From Gemmatimonas phototrophica (GTDB lineage: Bacteria > Gemmatimonadota > Gemmatimonadetes > Gemmatimonadales > Gemmatimonadaceae), in assembly GCF_000695095.2 (NCBI RefSeq), contig NZ_CP011454.1, positions 3,410,001 to 3,474,000 of the forward strand: a DNA stretch of 64,000 bases, given 5' to 3'. The notes beneath the pieces are model-generated. The model did not search any database. It was not told the DNA's origin and saw only the letters and a program-made list of their open reading frames with translations. Made by a program: the position numbers and the translations under genes. Below, piece by piece: positions 17,866 to 26,993 of the stretch (positions within the stretch are counted from its first letter, which is position 1; each line of letters begins with the position of its first letter).

Positions 17866-19857
17866 TTACGCCACGCGCACCGGTGCTCCGTACGATCGGG
17901 GCGCGATTGACGGAGTGACGAGCACATCGTTCGACGACTCCAGCTCAAAGCGATCCACCTGATCCAATACGCGCTCGGCATCGGTCAACACCACCGTCGC
18001 CACCTGCACCGTGGCATCGGCAGCCCGCGCCGTCTCCATCAGCTGTGCTCCCAGCAATCCCAGCGACGCCGCCTGATCATGCACATCAGCCGCTTCCTGA
18101 GCGACCTCGTCCGCTTTTTCGGCCACCCGGTGCCGGAGCTGCGCCACGTCCTGCTGCACAACAACCAGTTGGGCCGCAACGGCATCGGCAAACTCCGATC
18201 CGTCACGCGCCGCTTCGGCGGAGCGCGCAATCAACTCCCCGGTCTGTCGTGACGCTTCGGCAGCGCGGAGGGCAAGGCTTCGCACCTCCTCAGCCACCAC
18301 GGCGAATCCACGACCCGCGTCGCCGGCGCGCGCCGCTTCAACCGCCGCATTCAACGCTAACAGATTGGTCTGGAAGGCGATCTCCTCAATAGTGCGGGCG
18401 ATACGCGCACTTTCCGCGGTCGAGGACCGCACGCGCTGCATGCGCTCGGCCACGCCGGTGACCGCTTCTGCCCCCGTACGCACGGCGCCATCGACCCGAC
18501 CCGCCTCGTCACGCAGCTCCAGCATCTCCCGCGACGACAGGGTGATCCGTTCCACCGTCTGATCCAACAACCGGGCCACGTCACCAAGGCGGCTGGCCCG
18601 GGCCGATGCATCATCGCGCAACTGGGTGTTCACGTCCACCAGGTCATGGGCATGCGAGCGGGTTTCGTCCGCGGCTTCCCGAATCTCCAGCAGGGCAGTG
18701 GCCAATTGTCCCAACGCGGTATTCACGGCGCTGGAGATCGCCCCAAACTCACCCGGCAGGTTCGCCGGCATCCGGCCCTGCAAGTTCCCCTCTGCAGCCT
18801 GCGCCAGCACGGTTTTGGCCGAACGCATAGGGGCGGCGACCGCAGCAACGGCACTGTCCAACGCGGCATGCAAGTCGCCGTAGACGCCGGGGTGGACGCT
18901 GCCACGTGTGAGATTTTCCGGCGAGAGATCACCGACTTGGACCCGACCGATGCGCTCCTGCATCGTGGCGAGCACCTCTTCCAGGGCCGCCATCGCCTCC
19001 CCCACGCTGCGCACGACCGCGTCGGCTTCGGAGGCAATTGCATTACTACTATCGGCAATGGCGCCAATTTCGTCTTCGCGCTGCAACGCCAGCGGCGCGA
19101 CAACCGCGACTTCGCTGAGTTCGAGCTTGCCAATCGAAATGGCCTGGGCTGACGACGCCAGTGGCGCGACGACCTGCGTCCGCACCAGGTCAAGCTGGCG
19201 CGAGACCGCCAGGACGGGCTGCGTAATGCCACGGATCACGCGCCAGCCACCTACCGCCAGCCCGCCGCACATGAGAATTGCCAAAATCGTCAGGAATACT
19301 TCATCACGCGCCAGCTGGGTCTTGTGACTGCCGGCGGTCGCTTCCAGATCATCGGCCACCATGTCGACCAGAGAATCGAGGGTGGCCACCGGCGGGCGGT
19401 CGAGCCCCTTGACCTCAGCGTCGGCGGTGGCCGCGAGCCGATGTGTGTCGGCCTCGAAGTTCGCCATCGCGGCGAGATACCGGGTATTCAGTGTGCTGTG
19501 ACTGTCGCTGAACCGCGCCAGGAGCGCGTGCTGGGTGCTGTCGGGAAGGAGGCTATTCAACGTGTCAGCCAGCGCTTGTACTGTGCGCGATTCGTCCAGG
19601 AATTGCGCGCGGTATTTCTTCAGGCTCGCATCGTCCTGTCCACGGAGCAGCACATTCTTCCACTCCTGCACCTGCATCTTGAACGCCACTTGGGTTCGCC
19701 GAGCCATGAGCGCAGCCCGCACCGTTCGACCGATCAGCTGCTCTTCCTGGCGCCCCAGGTCCCGAACGTGTGCAAGGGTGAGCATAATGATTCCCGCCAC
19801 GGCCGCGAGGCCAGCAGCAAGGATCCATGTCAGACGAGTCGTCATCGACTTTGACAT
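17866..19857 (-). CDS. Methyl-accepting chemotaxis protein
   Basis: About 663 residues: a first membrane helix ([20 protein letters not shown]), a helical periplasmic sensor region of about 155 residues (four-helix-bundle type), a second membrane helix ([18 protein letters not shown]), HAMP-like regions, and the cytoplasmic signalling hairpin. The hairpin tip is intact: [20 protein letters not shown] then [14 protein letters not shown]. No CheR/CheB-docking pentapeptide is visible at the C-terminus, and no che, fli or pil gene lies nearby. The start is uncertain: 19857 puts the first helix near the N-terminus; 19935 would add a 26-residue leader. Confidence 0.9.
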   Translation of the reverse strand: MSKSMTTRLTWILAAGLAAVAGIIMLTLAHVRDLGRQEEQLIGRTVRAALMARRTQVAFKMQVQEWKNVLLRGQDDASLKKYRAQFLDESRTVQALADTLNSLLPDSTQHALLARFSDSHSTLNTRYLAAMANFEADTHRLAATADAEVKGLDRPPVATLDSLVDMVADDLEATAGSHKTQLARDEVFLTILAILMCGGLAVGGWRVIRGITQPVLAVSRQLDLVRTQVVAPLASSAQAISIGKLELSEVAVVAPLALQREDEIGAIADSSNAIASEADAVVRSVGEAMAALEEVLATMQERIGRVQVGDLSPENLTRGSVHPGVYGDLHAALDSAVAAVAAPMRSAKTVLAQAAEGNLQGRMPANLPGEFGAISSAVNTALGQLATALLEIREAADETRSHAHDLVDVNTQLRDDASARASRLGDVARLLDQTVERITLSSREMLELRDEAGRVDGAVRTGAEAVTGVAERMQRVRSSTAESARIARTIEEIAFQTNLLALNAAVEAARAGDAGRGFAVVAEEVRSLALRAAEASRQTGELIARSAEAARDGSEFADAVAAQLVVVQQDVAQLRHRVAEKADEVAQEAADVHDQAASLGLLGAQLMETARAADATVQVATVVLTDAERVLDQVDRFELESSNDVLVTPSIAPRSYGAPVRVA

Positions 19858-19995
19858 ACGTTCGGCGAGCGTGTTGTTGGAGATCCAGCGTTGTCCAAGA
19901 AGGCTTCGGACGATATGACATGACGCTGAAGTCATTTTTCACGGCCGTTACAGAGGGCGCCATTCCGTTACACCCGGCACCTGGCAGTTTCTGGA

Positions 19996-20019
19996 AAACA
20001 TGACGCCGGCGTCGTGTTT
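19996..20019. promoter_or_regulatory. 24-bp near-perfect palindrome, candidate operator of fadN-fadA
   Basis: The core GACGCCGGCGTC (20002-20013) is perfectly symmetric; the outer halves AAACA and TGTTT extend it to 24 bp with one mismatched pair. It sits 73-96 bases upstream of the fadN-like start, between that gene and the divergent chemoreceptor. Operators of fatty-acid regulators often have this size and position, but no regulator gene is adjacent. The assignment is inferred from symmetry and location only. Confidence 0.5.
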
Positions 20020-20091
20020 CTATCCCTTACCCCCTTCCGCCCGGCCGTTCCGGCATGGATGTTTTCCGTATCCCTTACGGAGAGAGCCTGA

Positions 20092-22404
20092 ATGCGTGTG
20101 ACGACCGTCGGCGTGGTGGGCGCCGGCGCCATGGGGAGCGGCATTGCCGCGCTCGCGGCGTCGGCGGGCTGCCGCGTCGTGCTCCTCGACATCCCCGGCG
20201 ACGCGGACCCCGCCTCGCCCAATCGCAGTGCCCCCGCAAAGAACGGGCTTGCCAAGGCCATCAAGAGCAAGCCGGCGTCCTTCATGGAAGCCGCCGCGGT
20301 GGCGCGCGTGCGCGTGGGGAACACCGACGACCATGTGTCCTGGCTCGCCGAGTGCGACTGGATTTGCGAAGCCATCATTGAACTGGCGGAACCCAAGCAG
20401 CAGCTGTTCGCGCGCATCGAAGCGCTCATGAAGCCCACCGCGATTGTGTCGTCGAACACATCGGGCATTCCCATGGCTACGTTGCTCGAGGGACGCAGTG
20501 AGAAGTTCCGTCGCCGGTTTCTGGGCACGCACTTCTTCAATCCGCCGCGCTACATGCACCTGCTCGAAGTCATCCCTACCCCGGAGACCGATCCCGCGGT
20601 CATTGGTGCGATGAATGGCTTCGCCGAACGCACGCTGGGCAAGGGCATCGTGATCGCGAAGGACGTGCCCGGATTCATTGCCAACCGATTGGGCGTCTAC
20701 GGCATGGTGGCCACCATGCGCCGCATGCAGCAGCACGGTCTTACTATTGACGAAGTGGATGGTCTTACCGGCTCACTCATTGGGCGCGCCCGTTCAGCGA
20801 CCTTTCGCACCGGCGACCTGTCGGGGCTGGACGTCCTCGCGCACGTCACCAAGGGAATAGGGGCCGCCACCGGCGAGGATTTTGCGCTGCCTACCTGGGT
20901 GCACGAGGCGCTGGTGGGCACCGGCAAGCTCGGTGACAAAACCGGTGGCGGTTTTTACAGCAAGACCAAAACCGGCACCCTCACCTTCGACTGGAAGACC
21001 ACGAGCTACGTTCCGCAGCAGCGGCTTGAAGGTGGAGACATTAGGCAAGCCATTCGGTTGCCCATTGCCCAGCGACTCCCCGTCATCAAGACGCTGCCGG
21101 GGGCGCAGGGCGCCTTTGTGCGTGATCATGTCGTGGATGCCGCGCACTACACGCTCACGTTGGCGTCGCAGCTCGCCCACGACATTGTCGCCATCGATCG
21201 CGCCATGGAGTGGGGTTACGGCTGGGAAGCAGGGCCGTTTCAGGTCATGGATGCCCTCGGCATTGACTGGCTGCGGGAGCAGTTCAAGGCGGAAGGGCTG
21301 GATGTTCCGCCGCTGTTGGAGCTGGCACAGGGATCGTTCTACAAGAATGGCGAATACCTCACCTTCGATGGTCAGTACGAACCCCTCCCCGCCATCCCGG
21401 GACGCATCTCGCTGGCCGGATTGGCGCAGAGCGGACGCGTGCTCGAAGACAACGGCCTCTCGCGCCTCATCGACCTTGGTGACGGCGTGGCCTGTTTCGA
21501 GTTCCGCTCCAAGATGAACAGTCTTGGACAGGGCGTGTTGGAAGGACTCGAAAAGTCGCTGCGCAAGGTGGAGAAGCTGGGCTTCAACGGCCTGGTCATC
21601 GGCAACGAAGACCCGCGCGCTTTCAGTGTGGGCGCCGACCTGTCGCTGGTGTCGTTTGCCGTCTCGGCCGGCGCGTGGGATGACATTGAAGCCTCCATCC
21701 GCACGTTCCAGGATGCCGTGATGTCCATTCGTCGCGCACCGTTCCCGGTGGTGGTGGCGCCGGCGGGCATGACGCTTGGCGGCGGCTGCGAGTTCACGCT
21801 GCACGCCGATGCCGTGCAGGCGCACGCGGAAACGTACATGGGGCTCGTGGAAGTGGGCGTGGGCCTGCTCCCCGGTGGCGGCGGCACGAAAGAACTGCTC
21901 ATGCGCTTCACCAGCGAATTGCAGAACTACGAAGAGGTGGATCTCTTCGCCGCCGTAAAGCGCGCCTTCAAGCTCATCGCGTTTGCCACTACCACCACGT
22001 CGGCTTTCGAAGGCCGCGCCTTTGGCTTCCTGCGTGATCGCGATCGCATTTCCATGAATCGTGATCATCAGCTCAGCGATGCCAAGCAGCGCGTGCTTGA
22101 TCTGGCGCCGGGCTATCTGCCGCCCATCGAGCGTACGGTGCGGGCGCTGGGCCGTGAAGGGATTGGCAATCTCGAATACGCCCTCTGGGCGGCCAAGGAA
22201 GGCGGACAGGCCAGTGCGCATGATGTCCGGGTCGGCCGCGCCGTCGCCTATGTGCTCTGCGGTGGTGATGGATCACCGCGCGATGTCACCGAGCAGGACC
22301 TCCTCGACCTCGAACGCGAACAGTTCCTGTCGCTCCTTGGCACCAAGGAAACGCAGGAGCGCATCGCGTATACCCTCAAGACCGGCAAGCCGCTGCGCAA
22401 CTGA
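20092..22404 (+). CDS. fadN: 3-hydroxyacyl-CoA dehydrogenase / enoyl-CoA hydratase (FadN-type)
   Basis: The 770-residue beta-oxidation enzyme has dehydrogenase first and hydratase last, the reverse of FadB. N-terminal NAD-binding motif GVVGAGAMGSGIA (8-20), a THFFNPPRYMHLLEVIP block with the catalytic His, and KDVPGFIANRLG precede the C-terminal crotonase domain (from about 465). That domain has oxyanion-forming FSVGADLSL and GMTLGGGCE and the acid GLVEVGVGLLPGGGG. It hydrates trans-2-enoyl-CoA and oxidises the 3-hydroxyacyl-CoA in the cytoplasm. GGAGAG lies about 5 bases before the ATG. The thiolase gene follows after 22 bases. Confidence 0.93.
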   Translation: MRVTTVGVVGAGAMGSGIAALAASAGCRVVLLDIPGDADPASPNRSAPAKNGLAKAIKSKPASFMEAAAVARVRVGNTDDHVSWLAECDWICEAIIELAEPKQQLFARIEALMKPTAIVSSNTSGIPMATLLEGRSEKFRRRFLGTHFFNPPRYMHLLEVIPTPETDPAVIGAMNGFAERTLGKGIVIAKDVPGFIANRLGVYGMVATMRRMQQHGLTIDEVDGLTGSLIGRARSATFRTGDLSGLDVLAHVTKGIGAATGEDFALPTWVHEALVGTGKLGDKTGGGFYSKTKTGTLTFDWKTTSYVPQQRLEGGDIRQAIRLPIAQRLPVIKTLPGAQGAFVRDHVVDAAHYTLTLASQLAHDIVAIDRAMEWGYGWEAGPFQVMDALGIDWLREQFKAEGLDVPPLLELAQGSFYKNGEYLTFDGQYEPLPAIPGRISLAGLAQSGRVLEDNGLSRLIDLGDGVACFEFRSKMNSLGQGVLEGLEKSLRKVEKLGFNGLVIGNEDPRAFSVGADLSLVSFAVSAGAWDDIEASIRTFQDAVMSIRRAPFPVVVAPAGMTLGGGCEFTLHADAVQAHAETYMGLVEVGVGLLPGGGGTKELLMRFTSELQNYEEVDLFAAVKRAFKLIAFATTTTSAFEGRAFGFLRDRDRISMNRDHQLSDAKQRVLDLAPGYLPPIERTVRALGREGIGNLEYALWAAKEGGQASAHDVRVGRAVAYVLCGGDGSPRDVTEQDLLDLEREQFLSLLGTKETQERIAYTLKTGKPLRN

Positions 22405-22426
22405 GCGCGCGACAGGAGATAACGAG

Positions 22427-23593
22427 ATGACCGAGGTCGTGATTGTCAGTTGTGCGCGCAGCGCCGTGGCCCGCGGAAAGGCCGATGGGGCGCTGGCGAA
22501 CGTGCATCCGGTGGATCTGTCGTCCACCGTCATGAAGGCTGCCATCGAACGGGCCGGGGTGGATCCCGTGCTGATTGAGGATGTGCAGTGGGGGTGCGCC
22601 ATGCCGGAAGCATCCCAGGGGCTTAACCACGCGCGTTTGGCGTGGCTACGCGGCGGATTGCCGGTGGAAACGGCAGCGGCTACCGTGAACCGGTTCTGTT
22701 CATCAGGGTTGCAGTCGGTGGCGTATGCCGCGCAGGCCATCATGGCTGGACAGGGCGACGCCATCATGGCCGGTGGCATCGAGATGATGTCGCAGGTGCC
22801 CATGAGCGGCTACAACGCGCGGCTGGCACCGGAAATCACCGAGAGCTACATCGGCATGGGCTTCACCGCCGAGCGCGTGGCCAAACGGTGGGAGATCACT
22901 CGCGAACAGCAGGATGCGTTTGCGCTGGCCAGTCAGCAGAAGGCCGCCGCCGCCGTGGCGAGCGGCGTCTTTGCGCCGGAGATCGTCCCCATCCATACGC
23001 AGCGCTACCACTGGAAGGGCGCCAGCAAGACGGTCACCGACATGGTGTTCGATACGGACGAATGCCCACGTGCCACAACGGCCGAGGCTCTGGCCAAATT
23101 GCGCCCCGCGTTCATGCCTACGGGTTCGGTAACGGCGGGCAACGCGAGTCCCTACTCCGATGGTGCCGCCGCCGTGCTGGTGATGCGCGCCGACACGGCC
23201 AAGTCCCTCGGCCTCACGCCGCTCGCCCGGTTCGTGAGCTTCGCGGTAGGCGGCGTGGAGCCGGACATCATGGGTGTGGGCCCCATCAAGGCGGTGCCCA
23301 AGGCACTCAAGCGCGCTGGCCTGTCGCTTTCCGATCTCAAGCTGATCGAGTTCAACGAAGCGTTCGCCGCGCAGGCGCTCGCCGTGATCAAGGAGCTCGA
23401 CATGCCCACGGACATCATCAACGTGAACGGTGGCGCCATTGCCCTTGGCCACCCGCTCGGCGCCACCGGCGCCAAGCTCACGACCCAGTTGGTGCACGAA
23501 CTCCGCCGCCGTGGTGGTGGCTACGGCATGGTCACCATGTGCATTGGCGGAGGCATGGGCGCGGCGGGAGTCTTTGAAGTGTACCCGCAGTAG
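22427..23593 (+). CDS. fadA: Acetyl-CoA acyltransferase (3-ketoacyl-CoA thiolase)
   Basis: A 388-residue thiolase with all catalytic groups: nucleophile Cys91 in NRFCSSGLQS, EFNEAFAAQA, NGGAIALGHPLGATG with the active His, and MCIGGGMGAA with the second Cys. It carries out the last step of beta-oxidation, giving acetyl-CoA. The AGGAGA 8 bases before the ATG at 22427 fixes the start and rejects a longer frame that overlaps fadN by about 340 bases. Co-transcribed with fadN. Confidence 0.95.
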   Translation: MTEVVIVSCARSAVARGKADGALANVHPVDLSSTVMKAAIERAGVDPVLIEDVQWGCAMPEASQGLNHARLAWLRGGLPVETAAATVNRFCSSGLQSVAYAAQAIMAGQGDAIMAGGIEMMSQVPMSGYNARLAPEITESYIGMGFTAERVAKRWEITREQQDAFALASQQKAAAAVASGVFAPEIVPIHTQRYHWKGASKTVTDMVFDTDECPRATTAEALAKLRPAFMPTGSVTAGNASPYSDGAAAVLVMRADTAKSLGLTPLARFVSFAVGGVEPDIMGVGPIKAVPKALKRAGLSLSDLKLIEFNEAFAAQALAVIKELDMPTDIINVNGGAIALGHPLGATGAKLTTQLVHELRRRGGGYGMVTMCIGGGMGAAGVFEVYPQ

Positions 23594-23611
23594 GGGATAA
23601 CAGCAGTAACA

Positions 23612-23707
23612 GCGTTATGGGTTATGGGTTATCGGGTTACCGCGTTAACGCGGCAACCGCAGTTCCCGCAGTTACTCGGTAACCCGATAACCCATAACCC
23701 ATAACGC
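23612..23707. repeat. 31-bp perfect inverted repeat with telomere-like heptamers between convergent genes
   Basis: Left arm 23612-23642 and right arm 23677-23707 are exact reverse complements. Each arm is built from repeats of the heptamer GGGTTAT (TTATGGGTTATGGGTTATCGG). The 34-base spacer contains further GTTAACGC and GCAGTTCCCGCAGTTAC sequences. It fills the gap between thiolase (+) and phosphotransferase (-), so the transcript from either side ends in a very long hairpin. It likely works as a two-way terminator, but the repeated, word-like build is not that of a normal terminator. Confidence 0.9.
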
Positions 23708-23709
23708 AG

Positions 23710-24810
23710 TTACGCTGTTAAAACCGCCCTTTCCGCTCTCTCTCCGAGCGCCGCGACTACGTTGCCCAGCGACGCAAACCGCGGGTCTGCGGTGAGGCCT
23801 TGGCGGTAGCGCGCATAAATCTGCTGGGCAATGACCGCGACCTTGAACAATCCGAAGGCCAGGTAGAAGGGCGCATCACTGATGTCACGCCCACTCGCCG
23901 CTCCGTACGCGGCCACCAGTTCGGCCCGCGTGTACGCTCCGGGCAAGGCGGTGACTCCCAGCCCCAGCGAACGAAAGATCGGCGCGTCATCGGCTTCCAC
24001 CCAATACGCCAGTGAGGTGCCCAGATCCATGAGCGGGTCGCCCACCGTGGCCATTTCCCAGTCGAGAATGGCCAGCACCTGCGACAGGTCGGGGGACAGG
24101 ATCAGGTTATCCAGTTTGAAATCGTTGTGCACCAGACTCACGCCGCGCTCTGGCGGGCGATTGGCCTCCAGCCATGTGGCCACCCGGCTTATCGACGGCA
24201 CATCGTCCGTGCGTGATGCCTGCCATCGCTTGGTCCACCCCTGCACCTGACGCTGCACATAACCCTCAGGGCGTCCCAGGGTTGCCAGTGGGCCATCATC
24301 TACGGGCACCGCATGCAACTGCGTCAGGGTGTGCACGAAAGTGCGGGACAACGCCCGCAGGCGCCCCGACACTGTTTCGCCGTCCTGAGGCAGTGACGGC
24401 GGCGCCGCTCCGCGCAGAATCACGCCGCGCACATGCTCCATGAGATAGAACGGCGCGCCAATTACCGACGGCTCGTCGCATTTCACGAGAGGGCGCGGGA
24501 CGGGTACTCCCAGCGGATGCAACGCAGCAAGAATTCCGTACTCACGGGCCACATCATGCGCGATACCACCGCTCACGCCGCGGGGCGGTCGGCGCAGCAC
24601 CAACCCGCTGTCCCCATGTTCATGGTGCAGGGTGACCAGATACGTCAGATTCGAGAACCCGGCCGGGAACTGCCGCACGTCCATCGTACTGCCGGCCGGC
24701 ACCAACATTGGCATGGCCGTGGCCAACCAGCCCCGTAGCGCTTCCACCGGCACGTCCTCGCCGGAACGCACCGCTGTGGTGTCAGCAGCGGCGCCTGCAA
24801 CATCACCCAT
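23710..24810 (-). CDS. APH-type phosphotransferase (ACAD10/11 kinase-like, LvaA-like)
   Basis: A 366-residue aminoglycoside-phosphotransferase-fold kinase. The N-lobe has FSNLTYLVTL and VLRRPPRG; the catalytic loop is VHNDFKLDNLI with the base Asp, and the metal-binding motif is ILDWEMATVGDPLMDLG. In the ACAD10/11 family and in Pseudomonas LvaA, this kinase phosphorylates the 4-hydroxyl of a hydroxyacyl-CoA. The gene follows the acyl-CoA dehydrogenase gene after only 6 bases, the same pairing, so a hydroxyacyl-CoA substrate is more likely than an antibiotic. Confidence 0.85.
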   Translation of the reverse strand: MGDVAGAAADTTAVRSGEDVPVEALRGWLATAMPMLVPAGSTMDVRQFPAGFSNLTYLVTLHHEHGDSGLVLRRPPRGVSGGIAHDVAREYGILAALHPLGVPVPRPLVKCDEPSVIGAPFYLMEHVRGVILRGAAPPSLPQDGETVSGRLRALSRTFVHTLTQLHAVPVDDGPLATLGRPEGYVQRQVQGWTKRWQASRTDDVPSISRVATWLEANRPPERGVSLVHNDFKLDNLILSPDLSQVLAILDWEMATVGDPLMDLGTSLAYWVEADDAPIFRSLGLGVTALPGAYTRAELVAAYGAASGRDISDAPFYLAFGLFKVAVIAQQIYARYRQGLTADPRFASLGNVVAALGERAERAVLTA

Positions 24811-24816
24811 ACAGGC

Positions 24817-26058
24817 TCAGTGCTCCCTGGGAATCCGGGGGGCCACCTCGAGATACGGCCGTAGGGCCCGACGGGCAATGACGGTCTTGTGCACTTCGTC
24901 CGCCCCGTCGTAAATGCGGGCGGCGCGTTCGTGACGGTACCACCACGCCAGCGGTGTGTCGTCCGTCATGCCCAGCGCGCCGTGTACCTGAATGGCGCGA
25001 TCCAGCACCCGTTGCAGCGTATTGGCGACGAACACCTTGATATAGGAAATTTCCTCCCGCGCCGACTCCTGCCCCTCACGCGCCATACGGGTTGCGGCAT
25101 CCAGGACCATCAATCGCGATGCGTGAATCTCCAGACGGGATTCGGCAATCCAGAACTGCACCTGCTGTTTGGTGGCCAGGGTTTCACCCGGGGCCACTTC
25201 GCGGGTAGTGGCGTAGCGGCACATGAGATCGAACGCCCGTTCACAAATGCCAATCCACCGCATGCAATGGTGAATGCGCCCCGGCCCCAGACGCTCCTGC
25301 GCCAGCGCAAAGCCGTGCCCTTGCAGTCCCAGCAGATTGCCCGTCGGCACACGCACGTCATCAAAGCGCACTTCAGCGTGACTGGCCCAGCCGCCGCCGG
25401 CCTCACCCATCACGGAGATGTTTCGCACGAGCTTGTACCCCGGCGTTTGCAGCGGCACGATGATCTGACTGGCCCGGTAGTGGCGCCGAGTCTCATCGGC
25501 GTCGGTGACCGCCATGACGACGGCAAACGCGGCACCATCGGCACTGCTCGTAAACCACTTGTGCCCGTTGATGACCCACGCCCCCGACTCATGGACTGCC
25601 GTGGTGGATAGCTGCACCGGGTTGGACCCCGCATGTTCCGGCTCCGTCATGGCGAAGCAGCTGCGAATCTCGCCGCGCGCCAACGGCTCAAGGTATTCCT
25701 GCTTCTGCGCGTCCGACCCAAAGGCCAGTAGCAGTTCCATGTTCCCCACGTCCGGCGCTTGGCAGTTGCACACGTAGTGCCCAAAAGGCGACCAGCCAAG
25801 CACTTCGCTGAGCCGGGCAAAGGCATCCAGCGGCATGTCGAGCCCACCGTACTGTGCGGGGAGAAACGGGGCCCACAACCCCAGCGCCTTGGCGCGGACG
25901 CGCAAGGCATTGAGCGTAGGCTCAGCCACATGCCAAGGCGCACCAAGCAGGGTGGCCTCAAGCGGTACGATTTCTTCGCGCACAAAGCGCCGTGCGGTGG
26001 CGAGCAGCGCATCGTGATCGACCGGCGTCATATCCGACGGGTACGCCGTAACGATCAC
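24817..26058 (-). CDS. Acyl-CoA dehydrogenase (ACAD10/11-type)
   Basis: A 413-residue flavoprotein with the family hallmarks: FAMTEPEHAGSNP and WVINGHKWFTS in the FAD/substrate region, TKQQVQFWIAES, and the C-terminal HGALGMTDDTPLAWWYRHERAARIYDG. The GTG at 26058 is chosen because GGAGG lies about 9 bases upstream and the start overlaps the TGA of the SDR gene (GTGA). ATG 26031 has no such site. With the phosphotransferase gene it probably converts phosphorylated 4-hydroxyacyl-CoA or similar substrates. Confidence 0.9.
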   Translation of the reverse strand: MIVTAYPSDMTPVDHDALLATARRFVREEIVPLEATLLGAPWHVAEPTLNALRVRAKALGLWAPFLPAQYGGLDMPLDAFARLSEVLGWSPFGHYVCNCQAPDVGNMELLLAFGSDAQKQEYLEPLARGEIRSCFAMTEPEHAGSNPVQLSTTAVHESGAWVINGHKWFTSSADGAAFAVVMAVTDADETRRHYRASQIIVPLQTPGYKLVRNISVMGEAGGGWASHAEVRFDDVRVPTGNLLGLQGHGFALAQERLGPGRIHHCMRWIGICERAFDLMCRYATTREVAPGETLATKQQVQFWIAESRLEIHASRLMVLDAATRMAREGQESAREEISYIKVFVANTLQRVLDRAIQVHGALGMTDDTPLAWWYRHERAARIYDGADEVHKTVIARRALRPYLEVAPRIPREH

Positions 26059-26867
26059 GACAGGTATCCTCCGTCCACCATGTACACCGATCCGGTGCAA
26101 TAGGCCGACGCATCGGACGCGAGAAAGAGCGCCAAGCCGGCCACATCGTCCGGGACCCCGATGCGTCGCAGTGGCTGATGTCCCAGCACCTTGTCGGCGA
26201 TCGCATGGTCCTGCCAGAGCGCCGAGGAAAACTTGGTCTTGATGAGACCGGGGCAAATCACATTGGCCCGGATACCGTCGGCTCCCCACTCCTGCGCCAT
26301 CACCTTCGTCAGGGACACGAGGGCCGACTTGCTCATGCTGTACAGCCCCAGTCCGGCTTCCGGCGTAATACCACCGATGCTTGAAATGTTCACGATCGCC
26401 CCACCACCACGCTCCACCATGACGGAGTGCGCCGTTTTGCACAGCTCAAACGGCCCCTTCACGTTCACACTGAAAATCTTGTCGAACGCTTCGTCGGTCG
26501 CCGTTTGCAGCGGACCGAAAATTGGATTGGTGGCGGCGTTGTTGACGATGATATCAATGCCATCGAAGTGCTCCACGGTGCGAGCCGCCAGTTCGTGGGC
26601 ATCGGCCGCCTTCCCCATATTGGACGCCAACCCCAGCACGTCGTGCCCCTCAGCCCGCAGGGCGCGGACCACCGCCTCCACATGCTCGGCCTTGCGACTC
26701 GAAACCATGACGCGGGCGCCAGCGCGGGCAAACGTCGTGGCGATGGAGAGCCCAATACCACGTGTGCCCCCGGTGACGATGGCCACCTTTCCGTCGAGGC
26801 GAAACCGGGAGATGGCATCGGCGCCAACAGGGGTCAGCGGATCAGGAAGCGCGTTCGGGGAGTTCAT
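26055..26867 (-). CDS. SDR-family oxidoreductase
   Basis: A 270-residue classical short-chain dehydrogenase with TGGTRGIGLSIA (NAD(P)-binding TGxxxGIG), NNAATNP, NISSIGG with the catalytic Ser, and YSMSKSAL with Tyr and Lys. The end GSVYMVDGGYLS is typical of 3-oxoacyl reductases and hydroxyacyl dehydrogenases. It is first in the SDR - acyl-CoA dehydrogenase - kinase operon and overlaps the dehydrogenase by four bases. In the levulinate operon the SDR (LvaD) acts on the product of the kinase/dehydrogenase pair. A similar role is an inference. Confidence 0.9.
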   Translation of the reverse strand: MNSPNALPDPLTPVGADAISRFRLDGKVAIVTGGTRGIGLSIATTFARAGARVMVSSRKAEHVEAVVRALRAEGHDVLGLASNMGKAADAHELAARTVEHFDGIDIIVNNAATNPIFGPLQTATDEAFDKIFSVNVKGPFELCKTAHSVMVERGGGAIVNISSIGGITPEAGLGLYSMSKSALVSLTKVMAQEWGADGIRANVICPGLIKTKFSSALWQDHAIADKVLGHQPLRRIGVPDDVAGLALFLASDASAYCTGSVYMVDGGYLS

Positions 26868-26993
26868 GGGGAGTACCGGTGAAGAACAGGGAAACGCCTC
26901 TGCTCGCAATGTGCACCGATCATGCTGATCGGTCGAGTCGGAGCAGCGGCCGTCTTGCGGCGGCGGCGTTACCAGCCGCCGGTGTCCAGCTCA

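Noticed and set aside
20794-22221. Long open frame on the - strand opposite fadN
   Set aside because: The protein is compositionally odd, lacks known motifs and lies entirely opposite a clear FadN. Codon bias of high-GC genes makes such antisense frames common; the same applies to 4279-5232, 10788-11789, 12908-14449 and 54217-55683.
23612-23707. CRISPR array or true telomere
   Set aside because: The heptamers are not separated by unique spacers of constant length and there are no cas genes. Two opposing arms inside a chromosome do not make a telomere.
23710-24810. Aminoglycoside resistance gene
   Set aside because: The APH fold is shared, but the tight operon with an acyl-CoA dehydrogenase and SDR points to a metabolic hydroxyacyl-CoA kinase.
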